64,000 bases of DNA from Gammaproteobacteria bacterium RIFCSPHIGHO2_12_FULL_63_22 (lineage in GTDB: Bacteria; Pseudomonadota; Gammaproteobacteria; Xanthomonadales; Xanthomonadaceae). A program made the translations under genes and the position numbers. The stretch covers positions 37,164 through 101,163 of the forward strand of contig MGYJ01000067.1 in NCBI GenBank assembly GCA_001801685.1, given 5' to 3'. This document shows, piece after piece, positions 9,334-18,345 of the stretch (position 1 is the first letter of the stretch; every line of letters begins with the position of its first letter). The notes below the pieces were generated by a model. It worked only from the letters and a program-made list of their open reading frames with translations. It made no database searches and was not told where the DNA came from.

Positions 9334-12324
9334 TTACCAGCTGAAGCCCGCGGTCAGCTTGACCATACGTGGCGGGTACAACGTACCGTTGCCGTTGCGG
9401 CTGCCGTAGTTGGGGTTGGTGTCGGTGGGACCACCGCGCCAGGTGTCGTAGTCGGTGAAGTTGTACCAGTTCAGCACGTTGATGATGTCGGCGCGGACGC
9501 GGAACTTGGTATCGCCGAAGGTCGCCCATTCCTTCTGGATCGCCACGTCCCACTGCTTGTAGCCAATGGCATTGCCCGGGGTGAACGGGTCGAAGAAGCA
9601 GCTGTTGAAGTCCGGTACGTCGTGGCAGTTCAGCGCTTCCCTCGGGGTCGGGCTGGCCAGCGTCAGCTTGGTGCTGAGCGTGAGGCCGGTGGCCGTGCCC
9701 CAGATAGCCGTGGCGACCATGCGATGCCGCGCCAAGCCGAGCGAACGCGTGATGTTGACGTCGTCCAGGTTGGGATAGTCGAACGAATAGTGCTCGTCGG
9801 ATGCGTAGGCATTGCCGCGGTTCTCGGTGGCGTCGTTGAAGGTGTAGGCCATGGTGAAGCCCCAGCGCGAATCCTCGCTATACAGCTTCTCGAGTTGGAC
9901 CTGCAGGCTGTTGTTTTCGGTCTCGATGCCGTTGGTTGCGATGATGAGCGTGCCGTAGCCCGGAATCGGGAAGCCCCAGGGCTGGCAGCCCCAGGTGGCG
10001 CCCACGCAGTTCGGGTCGCGGAAGGTACCGCCCGGATAGCGATTGCCCAGCGCGAACACAATGCCGTCGTGGCTTTCCACGTGCGAGATCGTCACCGAGC
10101 TGTTCCAGTCGTTGCCCCAGAGCTTGAAGGCGTTGCGCATGCCGATGCTGATCTGGTCGGAGTACGGCGTCTTCAGGTCATTGTCGATCAGGTTGACCTC
10201 GGCGCCGAGGTTCTGGTTCGCGACGACCAATGCGTCAAGGTTTGCCTGATCGAAGTACGACGTGTTCCAGGCCAGGCAGTTGTTGACGCCCACGGTGCAG
10301 GGATTTCCGGGCACGTCGAAGCGGTAGTTGTAGGTCGGGAACGTGCTCTTGGATTGCTCGAGCGCGATGTAGTCCCACAGGTTGCGGTCGTACGAACGAC
10401 CGATGCCGCCGAAGATCACATGGCGCTGGTCGGCATTGATGTCGTACGAGAAGCCGAACCGCGGTGCGAACGCGCCCTTGAAGGCCTCGCGATTGCTGCC
10501 GTCGCTGATGTAGTTCTCGATATCGTAGTCCACGTTCGGCGCATGCAGGTTCGGCCAGCCACGCAGCGCGGCGGCCAGGCCGGCAGGCGTTACATAGTCG
10601 AAGTAACCGGGAGACTGTTCGTAGTCCCAGCGCACGCCCATGTTCAGCTGCAGGTTGTCGTTGACGTCCCAGTCGTCCTGCACGTAGATGCCGAACTGCT
10701 TGTTCCTGGAGGTGATGTCACGATCGACGCCGCCCACCGGCGAACCGAACTGGACCTGGTAGGGCGTGGAAAGGCTGGAGTTGATGTTGTAGAAGAACTG
10801 CGCGTTGTACGGCTGCTGTTCGAAGGCATTGATCTCGACCATCTTGTACTTGAAGCCGGCCTTGATCTTGTGTGCGCCGCCGCCGATGTCGAAGAAGGTG
10901 ATGTCGTCCTTGATGCTCCAGCCACTCTGGCCCTTGTCCTGGTAATCGCGACCGCCGCCGAGGTTGATGATGCCGCGACCCGCGTCGAAGCCATTGGTGA
11001 TGATGCTGCCAGGCCCGATCGTCAGGGGGCGGGGACCGAAGCTGGCGTCCTCGTAGGTCAGGTGCGCATCGTTGAGATAGCTTTCAGCGCTGTACTGCCA
11101 GCGGAAGTCCAGGCGCGTTTCATCACCGGTCTTGGTCGTGCCGTAGGTGGAGGTGTTCTGGCCGCCGAGATTGCCGATATCGTCTTCGGTGCGGTACTTG
11201 GCGGTGAATTCCAGCAAGTGGTTGTCGCTGGGCACCCAATCGATCTTGGCGAAGTACAGGTCTTCTTCGAACGGCGACGAGGTCGTCTGGTTGGCCAGCG
11301 CCGCGAGTTCCGCAGGCAGGTCATCGGGCGTGAAGTTCTGGCCCAGGTTCATCTGTGCGGGACGATCGATGTTCTTGTGCTCGTAGCTGAAGAAGAAGTG
11401 CGCCTTGTCCTTGATGATCGGGCCGCCAATCGCCAGGCCGTATTGCACTTCCTCGGAATCGAGCTTGTTGTCGTTGTCCTTTTCCCGCAACGTCGGCAGT
11501 CGCAGGCCTTCGTTGGTGAAGTCGTAGAAGACTTGCCCGTGGAATTCGTTGCTGCCGGACTTGGTTACCGCGCTGACCACCGCGCTGCTGACCTGGTCGT
11601 ACTCTGCTTTGTAATTGGACGTGATGACCTTGTACTCGGCGATCGCCAGCTGCGGGAACGGATTGCCGATGCTGGAGTCCTGTCCCGTGATGCCGCCCTT
11701 GACCACGTAGTTCTTCTGGCCGACGCCATCGATGAAGACGTTGATGCCGTTGGAGTTCTGCGCGCCGCTGGTCAGCTTGGAGCCGCTCTCCGTGGCGGTG
11801 AACACCACGCCCGGGACCGTATCGGCGAAGGCGAGGAAATTGCGATTGCCCTGCGGCAGCGCGTCGATCTGCTTGGTCGATACATAGGTCGCGATTTCAG
11901 ACGTCTTGGTCTCCTGCAGGGCTGCGCCTTGCACAACCACCGCGTCCAGCGTCGTGGCGGCAGGCGCCGCGGCTCCGACCGGAAGATTCAGGCTGGCCGT
12001 CTGGCCCACCGCCAGGGTGACGTTGCGCGAGCTGGTCTTGCCGCCCGCCGAAACATCGATTCGGTAGGTTCCCGGCTGCAGGCCGGCGAGGATGTAGGTG
12101 CCATCGGCATTGGCCGTCGCGCGCGACGTGTAGCCATTGGCCAGGTTGGTCGCGGTGATGACGGCCGCGGCTGCCGGGGCGGCATCGGCAGTAACGACGC
12201 CGCGCAAGGTGGCAGACGTACTTTGGGCCATTACGGCGGGGGCAGTTAGTGCGAGGCAGCTTGCCAGTGCGACGCTGAGCAGGCTCGGGATCGGACGCGG
12301 GTTTTTGCGATGCTTGGTAGTCAT
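9334..12324 (-). CDS. TonB-dependent receptor with N-terminal carboxypeptidase-regulatory-like domain (Oar-like)
   Basis: Signal peptide; ATLRGVVTADAAPAAAAVITATNLANGY CarboxypepD_reg-like; plug NGINVFIDGVGQKNYV; C-terminal aromatic LTAGFSW. Confidence 0.9.
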   Translation of the reverse strand: MTTKHRKNPRPIPSLLSVALASCLALTAPAVMAQSTSATLRGVVTADAAPAAAAVITATNLANGYTSRATANADGTYILAGLQPGTYRIDVSAGGKTSSRNVTLAVGQTASLNLPVGAAAPAATTLDAVVVQGAALQETKTSEIATYVSTKQIDALPQGNRNFLAFADTVPGVVFTATESGSKLTSGAQNSNGINVFIDGVGQKNYVVKGGITGQDSSIGNPFPQLAIAEYKVITSNYKAEYDQVSSAVVSAVTKSGSNEFHGQVFYDFTNEGLRLPTLREKDNDNKLDSEEVQYGLAIGGPIIKDKAHFFFSYEHKNIDRPAQMNLGQNFTPDDLPAELAALANQTTSSPFEEDLYFAKIDWVPSDNHLLEFTAKYRTEDDIGNLGGQNTSTYGTTKTGDETRLDFRWQYSAESYLNDAHLTYEDASFGPRPLTIGPGSIITNGFDAGRGIINLGGGRDYQDKGQSGWSIKDDITFFDIGGGAHKIKAGFKYKMVEINAFEQQPYNAQFFYNINSSLSTPYQVQFGSPVGGVDRDITSRNKQFGIYVQDDWDVNDNLQLNMGVRWDYEQSPGYFDYVTPAGLAAALRGWPNLHAPNVDYDIENYISDGSNREAFKGAFAPRFGFSYDINADQRHVIFGGIGRSYDRNLWDYIALEQSKSTFPTYNYRFDVPGNPCTVGVNNCLAWNTSYFDQANLDALVVANQNLGAEVNLIDNDLKTPYSDQISIGMRNAFKLWGNDWNSSVTISHVESHDGIVFALGNRYPGGTFRDPNCVGATWGCQPWGFPIPGYGTLIIATNGIETENNSLQVQLEKLYSEDSRWGFTMAYTFNDATENRGNAYASDEHYSFDYPNLDDVNITRSLGLARHRMVATAIWGTATGLTLSTKLTLASPTPREALNCHDVPDFNSCFFDPFTPGNAIGYKQWDVAIQKEWATFGDTKFRVRADIINVLNWYNFTDYDTWRGGPTDTNPNYGSRNGNGTLYPPRMVKLTAGFSW

Positions 12325-12354
12325 GTGACTCCCCTCCCAGGGGTTGGCGTTGCG

Positions 12355-12370
12355 CTGAAATCGGTTACAG
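12355..12370. promoter_or_regulatory. LacI-type operator candidate CTGAAATCGGTTACAG upstream of TonB receptor
   Basis: Palindrome matching NTGNAANCGNTTNCAN, 31 bp upstream of the receptor start. Confidence 0.65.
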
Positions 12371-12401
12371 ACATGGAAAAAAAAAGTGTTGCGAAGCGGC
12401 C

Positions 12402-13424
12402 TCAGGAACTGTCGCCCCGCTCGCTGGATCGCGCGTCTCCACCGCTGGAGGCGCGCTCGATCAGTTTCGGGATGATCGGACTGTTGTCATTGGCCGACTC
12501 GCTGCCGGCGTCGAGCAAGGCGCGCAGCGCACGCGCGCCCAGGTCGGAAATGTTCACGCGCATGGTGGTCAGTGGCGGATACACGTAGCGCGCCAGCGGA
12601 ATATCGTCGAAGCCGGCCAGCGCGATGTCTTCCGGTACGCGGATGGACGCCTGGTTCAACGCAAACAGGCAACCGAGCGCCATCATGTCGTTCGCGGCGA
12701 ACACGGCATCGGGCCGAACCTTGGCCTTGGCAATCGCGACGCCCGCTTCGTGTCCCGACGATTCGCCGAAATCACCGGGGATCACCCACTCCTTGGTGCC
12801 CGGGAGCAATTCCGCCAGCGCATCGCGATAGCCGCGCAGGCGCTCGCGCGCATCGAAGTTGTCTTCCGGCCCCGTGATGAAAGCGATGCGCTTGTGCCCG
12901 TGCGACACCAGGTGGCGGACCATCTGCACTGCCGCACCGTAGTTGTCGATGCGCAACGACAGGTAGCCCGAATCGGGCAGGTGCGTGTTGATCAGCACCA
13001 CCGGCAAGGACGATGAAAGATTCTCGGTGAGGAAGCCAGACTCGTGCACGTAGGGCGACATCACCAGCAGCCCATCCACGCGGCCGCGCATGGCGCGCAA
13101 GGCGGCGCCTTGTTCTTCCGGATGGCCGTGGTAACTGGAGACGAGCAGGTACTTGCCGTGCTCGCGCGCCACCTGGTCGATGCCGCGCACGAGTTCGGAA
13201 AAGAACTCGCCGTAAAGATCCGGCAACACGACGCCGATAGTATTGGTGCGCTTGCTGCTGAGGCTGCGCGCCGCGGCGTGCGGCGTGTAGCGCAGGTCGT
13301 TGGCAGCCTTCAACACGGCCGCGCGCACGGCTTCGGTCACGTTGTCGTGGCCGTTGAGCGCGCGCGACACCGTGGCGACCGATACCTTGGCCACGCGGGC
13401 GACATCCTTGATGGTTACGTTCAC
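12402..13424 (-). CDS. LacI family transcriptional regulator
   Basis: MNVTIKDVARVAKVSVATVSRALNGHDNVTEAVRAAV HTH plus periplasmic-binding-like domain. Confidence 0.95.
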   Translation of the reverse strand: MNVTIKDVARVAKVSVATVSRALNGHDNVTEAVRAAVLKAANDLRYTPHAAARSLSSKRTNTIGVVLPDLYGEFFSELVRGIDQVAREHGKYLLVSSYHGHPEEQGAALRAMRGRVDGLLVMSPYVHESGFLTENLSSSLPVVLINTHLPDSGYLSLRIDNYGAAVQMVRHLVSHGHKRIAFITGPEDNFDARERLRGYRDALAELLPGTKEWVIPGDFGESSGHEAGVAIAKAKVRPDAVFAANDMMALGCLFALNQASIRVPEDIALAGFDDIPLARYVYPPLTTMRVNISDLGARALRALLDAGSESANDNSPIIPKLIERASSGGDARSSERGDSS

Positions 13425-13461
13425 GCGGTCCTGCCCCCCTCCGGTGGCGTGCCGAACCCGA

Positions 13462-13477
13462 ATGTAACCGTTTTCAG
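13462..13477. promoter_or_regulatory. LacI-type operator candidate ATGTAACCGTTTTCAG upstream of lacI gene
   Basis: Closely matches the reverse complement of the site at 12355-12370; 38 bp upstream of the LacI start (autoregulation). Confidence 0.65.
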
Positions 13478-13533
13478 TGAAACATGTAAAGACGGCGTTA
13501 CGGACAGGGCGGGAACCGCGTCAGATCAGCCTG

Positions 13534-15456
13534 TCAGCCGCTGGAACGGCTGTGCGAGGTCAATTCCGCGAGGTCTCCGGCCGAGCTGACGCCCAGGCTG
13601 GTGGCCCGGGCGCCCGGGGCGGCACGCTCGGGGCGGCCCTCGTCCAGGGCCATGGTCTGGGCATTGCCCAGTTGCGGCAGCAGGCCTTCGCCGCGACGCA
13701 GCGACAGGCCAACCACCAGTATGTCGATCATCAGCAGGTGCAGGATGCGGCTGATCATCGGTACCTGGGTCGCGATATCTTCAACGTGATCGACGATCAG
13801 TGCGACGTCGGCCTTGCGCGCCAGGGGTGACTGGCTGGCGGTGATGGCGATGACGACGGCGCCGTTGGCGCGCGCGCGGTCCACCACGTCGAGCAGCTCA
13901 TCAATGCGTCCGCTGCCGCTGATGACCACGGCAACGACGCCGGGCCGCAACAGGTTGGCGGCCAGCGCCTGCAATCGCGGCACGGTGTAGGACGCGGATG
14001 AAACGCCCATGCGCAGGAACTTGAACTGGGCGTCGTCGGCGACGCTGCCAAAATGGCCGACGGCGTAGAACTCGACGCGTTCCGCATCGCTGATCAGGCG
14101 CACGGCCTGGTCAATGCTTTCGCGATTGAGATGGTCACGCACTTGCAGGATGGCCGAGGCCGTGTTGCCAAGTACCTTGTCGCCGACTTCCAGGCTGCTG
14201 TCCTTGCCGGTGACCTGCGTGTGCGTGACCGGCATGGTGCCGGTGAGTCCGGACGCAAGACGCAACTTGAAATCCGACAAGCCCTTGCAGCCGAGCGAGC
14301 GACAGAAGCGGATGACGGTTGGTTGGCTGACTTCGGCCGACAGCGCCAGCTTGGCGATGGGATCGTTCAATGCCGAGCGCGGATGCGCCAGCACGTAATC
14401 GGCGACGCGTTGCTCGGCCGGCGACAGGCTGCTGCGGGCGCGACGGATCTGGTTGAGGATGGTTGCCGCTTCGTTCGATTCCAGCGCACCCAGCTGCGCC
14501 GACAGGATGGTGGACGCACCCATGAAGGTGGCGTCCTCGGCGGTGATGACGAAGGTCGGGATGCCCTTCATGTAATCGCTGAAGCGGCCCTTGTCCTCGA
14601 ATCGCGCGCGGAAGCCGGACCGGTCGAAGAATTCGCCGAGGCGCGGCACGATGCCGCCGCCGATGTAGATACCACCGAAGGCGCCCTGCGTTACCGCCAG
14701 GTTCGCTGCCGCGGTGCCAAGGATCGCGCAGAACGCGTCGAGCGTTTCGCGGCACAGTGCGTCCTTGTCCTCCAGCGCACGCCGGGTGATTTCCGGCGCG
14801 CTGAGCGGCTCGACCTTGGTGCCTGCGCGGTCGGCCAACGCGCGATAGATCAGCTCGATGCCCGGGCCCGACAGCACGCGTTCGAAGGACACGTGCGGAA
14901 AATGTTTCCAGCCGTATTGCAGGATGTGGATCTCGCGTTCGTCACGCGGCGAAAAACTGGTGTGGCCGCCTTCGGTGCCCAGCGCGATCCAGCCTTTTTC
15001 GGCGGGGATCAAACCCGACACGCCCAGGCCGCTGCCGGCGCCGATCAGGCCGTGCACGCTGCGCGGCAGTGCGACGCCGCCGCCGACCTGGTGCCGCTGG
15101 TGCGGCAGCAAGCTGGGCAGCGCCATCGCCAGCGCGGTGAAGTCGTTTACCACCACCAGGTTGTCGAAGTGCAAGCGCGCGCGCATTTCCTCGATCGAGA
15201 ACTGCCAGTGGTAGTTGGTCATGCGCACACGGTCGCCCGACACGGGATTGGCGATGGCGACGGCTGCATTCCGGATACGGACTGCCGGCAGGTCGGCGAG
15301 ATAGGCCGTTACCGCGGCATGGAAGTCGGCGTGTTCGGCGCAGCGCATCGACACTTTGTGCTCGAATCGACCCGGCGCGACTTCCAGTGCGAAGCGCGCG
15401 TAGGTACCGCCGATATCGGCGAGCAGTCGCGGGCTTTCAAAGGGGCGGTGGGGCAT
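13534..15456 (-). CDS. Bifunctional glucokinase / RpiR-family (HexR-like HTH-SIS) transcriptional regulator
   Basis: N-terminal LLADIGGTYARFAL, GTEGGHTSF, GGIVPRLGEFF (ROK-independent Glk type); C-terminal LSPAEQRVADYVLAHP...VSQPTVIRFCRSLGCKGLSDFKLRLA HTH plus SIS domain. Confidence 0.93.
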   Translation of the reverse strand: MPHRPFESPRLLADIGGTYARFALEVAPGRFEHKVSMRCAEHADFHAAVTAYLADLPAVRIRNAAVAIANPVSGDRVRMTNYHWQFSIEEMRARLHFDNLVVVNDFTALAMALPSLLPHQRHQVGGGVALPRSVHGLIGAGSGLGVSGLIPAEKGWIALGTEGGHTSFSPRDEREIHILQYGWKHFPHVSFERVLSGPGIELIYRALADRAGTKVEPLSAPEITRRALEDKDALCRETLDAFCAILGTAAANLAVTQGAFGGIYIGGGIVPRLGEFFDRSGFRARFEDKGRFSDYMKGIPTFVITAEDATFMGASTILSAQLGALESNEAATILNQIRRARSSLSPAEQRVADYVLAHPRSALNDPIAKLALSAEVSQPTVIRFCRSLGCKGLSDFKLRLASGLTGTMPVTHTQVTGKDSSLEVGDKVLGNTASAILQVRDHLNRESIDQAVRLISDAERVEFYAVGHFGSVADDAQFKFLRMGVSSASYTVPRLQALAANLLRPGVVAVVISGSGRIDELLDVVDRARANGAVVIAITASQSPLARKADVALIVDHVEDIATQVPMISRILHLLMIDILVVGLSLRRGEGLLPQLGNAQTMALDEGRPERAAPGARATSLGVSSAGDLAELTSHSRSSG

Positions 15457-15503
15457 GCAAGGCTCCTGGTGGTGGCGCGAGTCTACGTGAATCGGTCGGG
15501 GTC

Positions 15504-18107
15504 TCAGTGCAACTCGATGATGGGGGATTCATCCATTACCAGGGGATCCCGGGCGCCGTCGCCGCCGCCGAAGCTGGCGCCGCCGGGCTGCGCGGTCAAG
15601 GGGCGGAAACCGCCGTCGAAGTCCCAGGTGCTGACGAGGATTCTTGCCCCGGCCAGCGAATCGAGGCCACCCAGGGCTGCCGCTGACAGGGTGAAGCTGA
15701 TCGTGCGCGCCTCCGGATCCACCTCTATGCCCGCGGCCGGTGTCGTGGCACGACCTTCGTTGGTGGCGCTTGCGCCATCGGACGCGTGCAAGGCATTCGA
15801 CCAGCCGTGGCTGCGCAGGCGGATGTTCCAGCGCATGTCGCCGGGCAGGTCGGCGTTCTGCCCGGGCATGGCGCGCGCGCCACCGCTCGCATCCGGCAAC
15901 TGGATGAAGATCGTGAATGCCACATGGTCGAAACCATTCGGCGGATTCCAGCTGCGGCTGATGTCGGCCATCGTCAGCGTGATCCGCAGCGCGCCGCCCG
16001 CGCCCTCTACCCTCACCTTTTGTATATCGGCCGTGTGACCCGACCAACTGTCGTCGCGCGGATAGGAATAGTTGAGCGTGCGACCACGATCATCGCCCGC
16101 GGGGTCAGCCACGTCGGCCAGCGTTTGCCATTGGCGGCTCACGCGGAAATGGAAGGGCGCCGATACGACGCCACCTTCGCCCTGCCAGCCGACCACCGAA
16201 TGCTCGACCTTTGGATCGACCATGCGCGAGGTGTCCACTTTCGCAGTCCAGCGGCCGTTGCGCCCCACCGGCACGGTAATGGCCGATGACAGGTCGCCAT
16301 CAATCACGAGCCGGAATTCCTGCAACCCGCGTGCTTCGCCGCGCAGTTCGAAGTCATCATTGACCGAATCGCTGGCCGGCGCATGCAGTGAGATGGACGC
16401 GCTGGCCGGCGCGATTTTTTCGACGCTGTCGCCCAGCACCCAGACCCGCCCACTGCGCGGCGGCAATGACAGCGTGATGCGTCCGCCCTCGCCCGCCACC
16501 AGGTGTCGGGCTTCGCCGCCGGCGATATCGAACACGCCGACCAGGCGGGCCCCCGATGTAAAACCGGTATCGAGATTGTCCAGCAAGGCCTCGGCGCCGG
16601 ACGTATTGAAAGCGACGATTGCCTTCTGCTTTCTATCGTCCATCCGGAAGGCGAACACCCCCGGCCCGGCGCCGTTGTCGCGCAACACGGTCGGCTTGCC
16701 GCGCGAGAACACGCGATGCTCCCGGCGCAGTTTGGTAGCGCGCTGGATGAAGCGATACAGGGGCGCGTCCGTATCAAAACGGTCGCGACCACCGGAGTCG
16801 CTGCCAGCGGCGAACATGGCAGCGCGCGGCACGGTAAAGCCTTGTTCGGTGCCGTAATAGATAGTGGGTATGCCAGGCAGCGTCATCATCGCCAGCAGCG
16901 CCTGCTGCAGGCCAGCCACATCGCCGCCGGACAGGAAGCGGTCCACGTCGTGGTTGTCCACGAAGGTGGGCATCAACTCGGGCCGCGCATGCACGCGCAT
17001 CATGCTGGTGATGCGATAGCCCAGTTCCGCGGTCGGCCGGCCGCGCGCGAACACGTCCACCAGGCTGCCATACAGCGGGAAATTGATCATGCCCGGCATC
17101 AGTGCAGAACCATCGGGCTGGCGGGTCAGTGCCTCGATGCGGCGCGCCTGGGTTTCCTCGAAAGGCTTGTCGATGGCGAAGCCTTCACCGAAAACATGGA
17201 AGTTGCTGCGGCCAGTCTCGCGCGCGATGGCTTCGATGCCCGGGTCGTCCTTGTCATCTGAAAACAGGAAATCGACCAGCGAAGCCGGCGGTACATAAAG
17301 GATGGTGTCCACGCGGAATGCATCCACGCCTGCTTGCCGGATCCAGTGGCCGTAACTCTTGCGCAGGGCCTTCAACACCACCGGGTTTTCACTGTTGATG
17401 TCATCGAGCCCCGACATCTGGAAGTCGTGCAACTGCGCATCGTCGCGGAAATCGCGCACCTTCGGCGTCCAGTGATAGATGCCGGCGGCGCGTTGCACCG
17501 GATCGCGCGCATCGTTGAGGCTGAAGGGCCACTGGCTGGGCGCGGTGCGTCCGCAGCTGTCGGGCAACAGTTTGAAGAATGCCGTCGGGTCGTCCTTGTT
17601 CCAGCCGCCCTCGTAATCGAACCAGCTGCCGGTGTGGTTCAGCACGATGTCCTGCACGAGATACATGCCCGCGCCATGCAGTTGCCGCGACAGGCGCTGG
17701 TAGTCGGCCAGTGAGCCCAGATGCGCATCCACGGCGCCGAAGTCATCGGCCCAATAGCCGTGGTAGCCGCCATGGTTGGCCTGCTTGTCCCACCAAAGGT
17801 TGGCGACGGGCGGCGTGACCCAGAGCGCGGTGGCGCCCAGGCCGCGGATGTAGTCGAGCCGGCGTGACAGGCCCTTGAAGTCGCCACCGTTGTAGCGGGA
17901 AGGGTCGGCAGCAGCGAATTCACCGGCCTTCTGGTCGTTGTTCGCGGGCTCGCCGTCGTCGAAGCGGTCGGTCAGGACGAAGTAGATGACCTGGTCTCGC
18001 CAGTCCGGGGACGGCACGTGCAAAGGCCCGTCCGGGCTGGCCAGGACCGGTCCGGCCCCCGCAAGCGCCAGGGTCGCCCCGGCCGCCCATTGCCAGTTGA
18101 TCTTCAT
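15504..18107 (-). CDS. Secreted GH13 alpha-amylase with C-terminal glucodextranase-type (Glucodextran_C-like) domain
   Basis: Signal peptide from ATG 18107; GVDAFRVDTIL, VFGEGFA and VDNHDVDRF catalytic motifs; C-terminal DPAGDDRGRTLNYSYP...NGFDHVAFTIFIQLPD. Confidence 0.9.
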   Translation of the reverse strand: MKINWQWAAGATLALAGAGPVLASPDGPLHVPSPDWRDQVIYFVLTDRFDDGEPANNDQKAGEFAAADPSRYNGGDFKGLSRRLDYIRGLGATALWVTPPVANLWWDKQANHGGYHGYWADDFGAVDAHLGSLADYQRLSRQLHGAGMYLVQDIVLNHTGSWFDYEGGWNKDDPTAFFKLLPDSCGRTAPSQWPFSLNDARDPVQRAAGIYHWTPKVRDFRDDAQLHDFQMSGLDDINSENPVVLKALRKSYGHWIRQAGVDAFRVDTILYVPPASLVDFLFSDDKDDPGIEAIARETGRSNFHVFGEGFAIDKPFEETQARRIEALTRQPDGSALMPGMINFPLYGSLVDVFARGRPTAELGYRITSMMRVHARPELMPTFVDNHDVDRFLSGGDVAGLQQALLAMMTLPGIPTIYYGTEQGFTVPRAAMFAAGSDSGGRDRFDTDAPLYRFIQRATKLRREHRVFSRGKPTVLRDNGAGPGVFAFRMDDRKQKAIVAFNTSGAEALLDNLDTGFTSGARLVGVFDIAGGEARHLVAGEGGRITLSLPPRSGRVWVLGDSVEKIAPASASISLHAPASDSVNDDFELRGEARGLQEFRLVIDGDLSSAITVPVGRNGRWTAKVDTSRMVDPKVEHSVVGWQGEGGVVSAPFHFRVSRQWQTLADVADPAGDDRGRTLNYSYPRDDSWSGHTADIQKVRVEGAGGALRITLTMADISRSWNPPNGFDHVAFTIFIQLPDASGGARAMPGQNADLPGDMRWNIRLRSHGWSNALHASDGASATNEGRATTPAAGIEVDPEARTISFTLSAAALGGLDSLAGARILVSTWDFDGGFRPLTAQPGGASFGGGDGARDPLVMDESPIIELH

Positions 18108-18148
18108 CGGCCCGAACCCGTGGGCCGCCAACTGGAAGCCCTTCGGCC

Positions 18149-18163
18149 AGTAGTTTAACTACA
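18149..18163. promoter_or_regulatory. HexR-like operator candidate A: AGTAGTTTAACTACA
   Basis: Palindrome GTAGTT-T-AACTAC; 42 bp upstream of the GH13 start at 18107. Confidence 0.65.
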
Positions 18164-18188
18164 TAACGAGGGAATGTGCAGGGAGGCC

Positions 18189-18204
18189 ATGAGAACGTTT
18201 ACAT
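18189..18204. promoter_or_regulatory. LacI-type operator candidate ATGAGAACGTTTACAT
   Basis: Within CATGAGAACGTTTACATG palindrome (central ACGT), same promoter region as HexR-like sites A and F. Confidence 0.5.
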
Positions 18205-18270
18205 GGGCTGACCCCACTAAATCAGGGGGCTGGCTCACGGAATCGATAGAAAAAACGGTTTGACAACATA

Positions 18271-18285
18271 TCTAGTTTTAGTACA
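18271..18285. promoter_or_regulatory. HexR-like operator candidate F: TCTAGTTTTAGTACA
   Basis: 13/15 match to TGTARTwwwAYTACA; lies 5 bp downstream of a TTGACA hexamer (18260-18265) upstream of the TonB receptor. Confidence 0.4.
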
Positions 18286-18345
18286 AGCTCGCCACTGAGC
18301 GATGGCTCTAATTTCGGCAGATTTTGCACAACGGGGAGATGTTTC

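Noticed and set aside
6715-12249. 1844-aa open frame on the + strand spanning SBP, glycoamylase and TonB receptor genes
   Set aside because: Antisense to three well-supported genes. Low-complexity, charged, GC-driven composition with no recognisable domain; it is an open frame caused by codon bias.
13484-13500. TGTAAAGACGGCGTTACGG inverted repeat near lacI as another operator
   Set aside because: Half-site spacing differs from the 16-bp LacI-type sites and symmetry is poor.
18260-18288. TTGACA as a full sigma-70 promoter of the TonB receptor
   Set aside because: No convincing -10 hexamer at 16-18 bp spacing; kept only as supporting context for site F.
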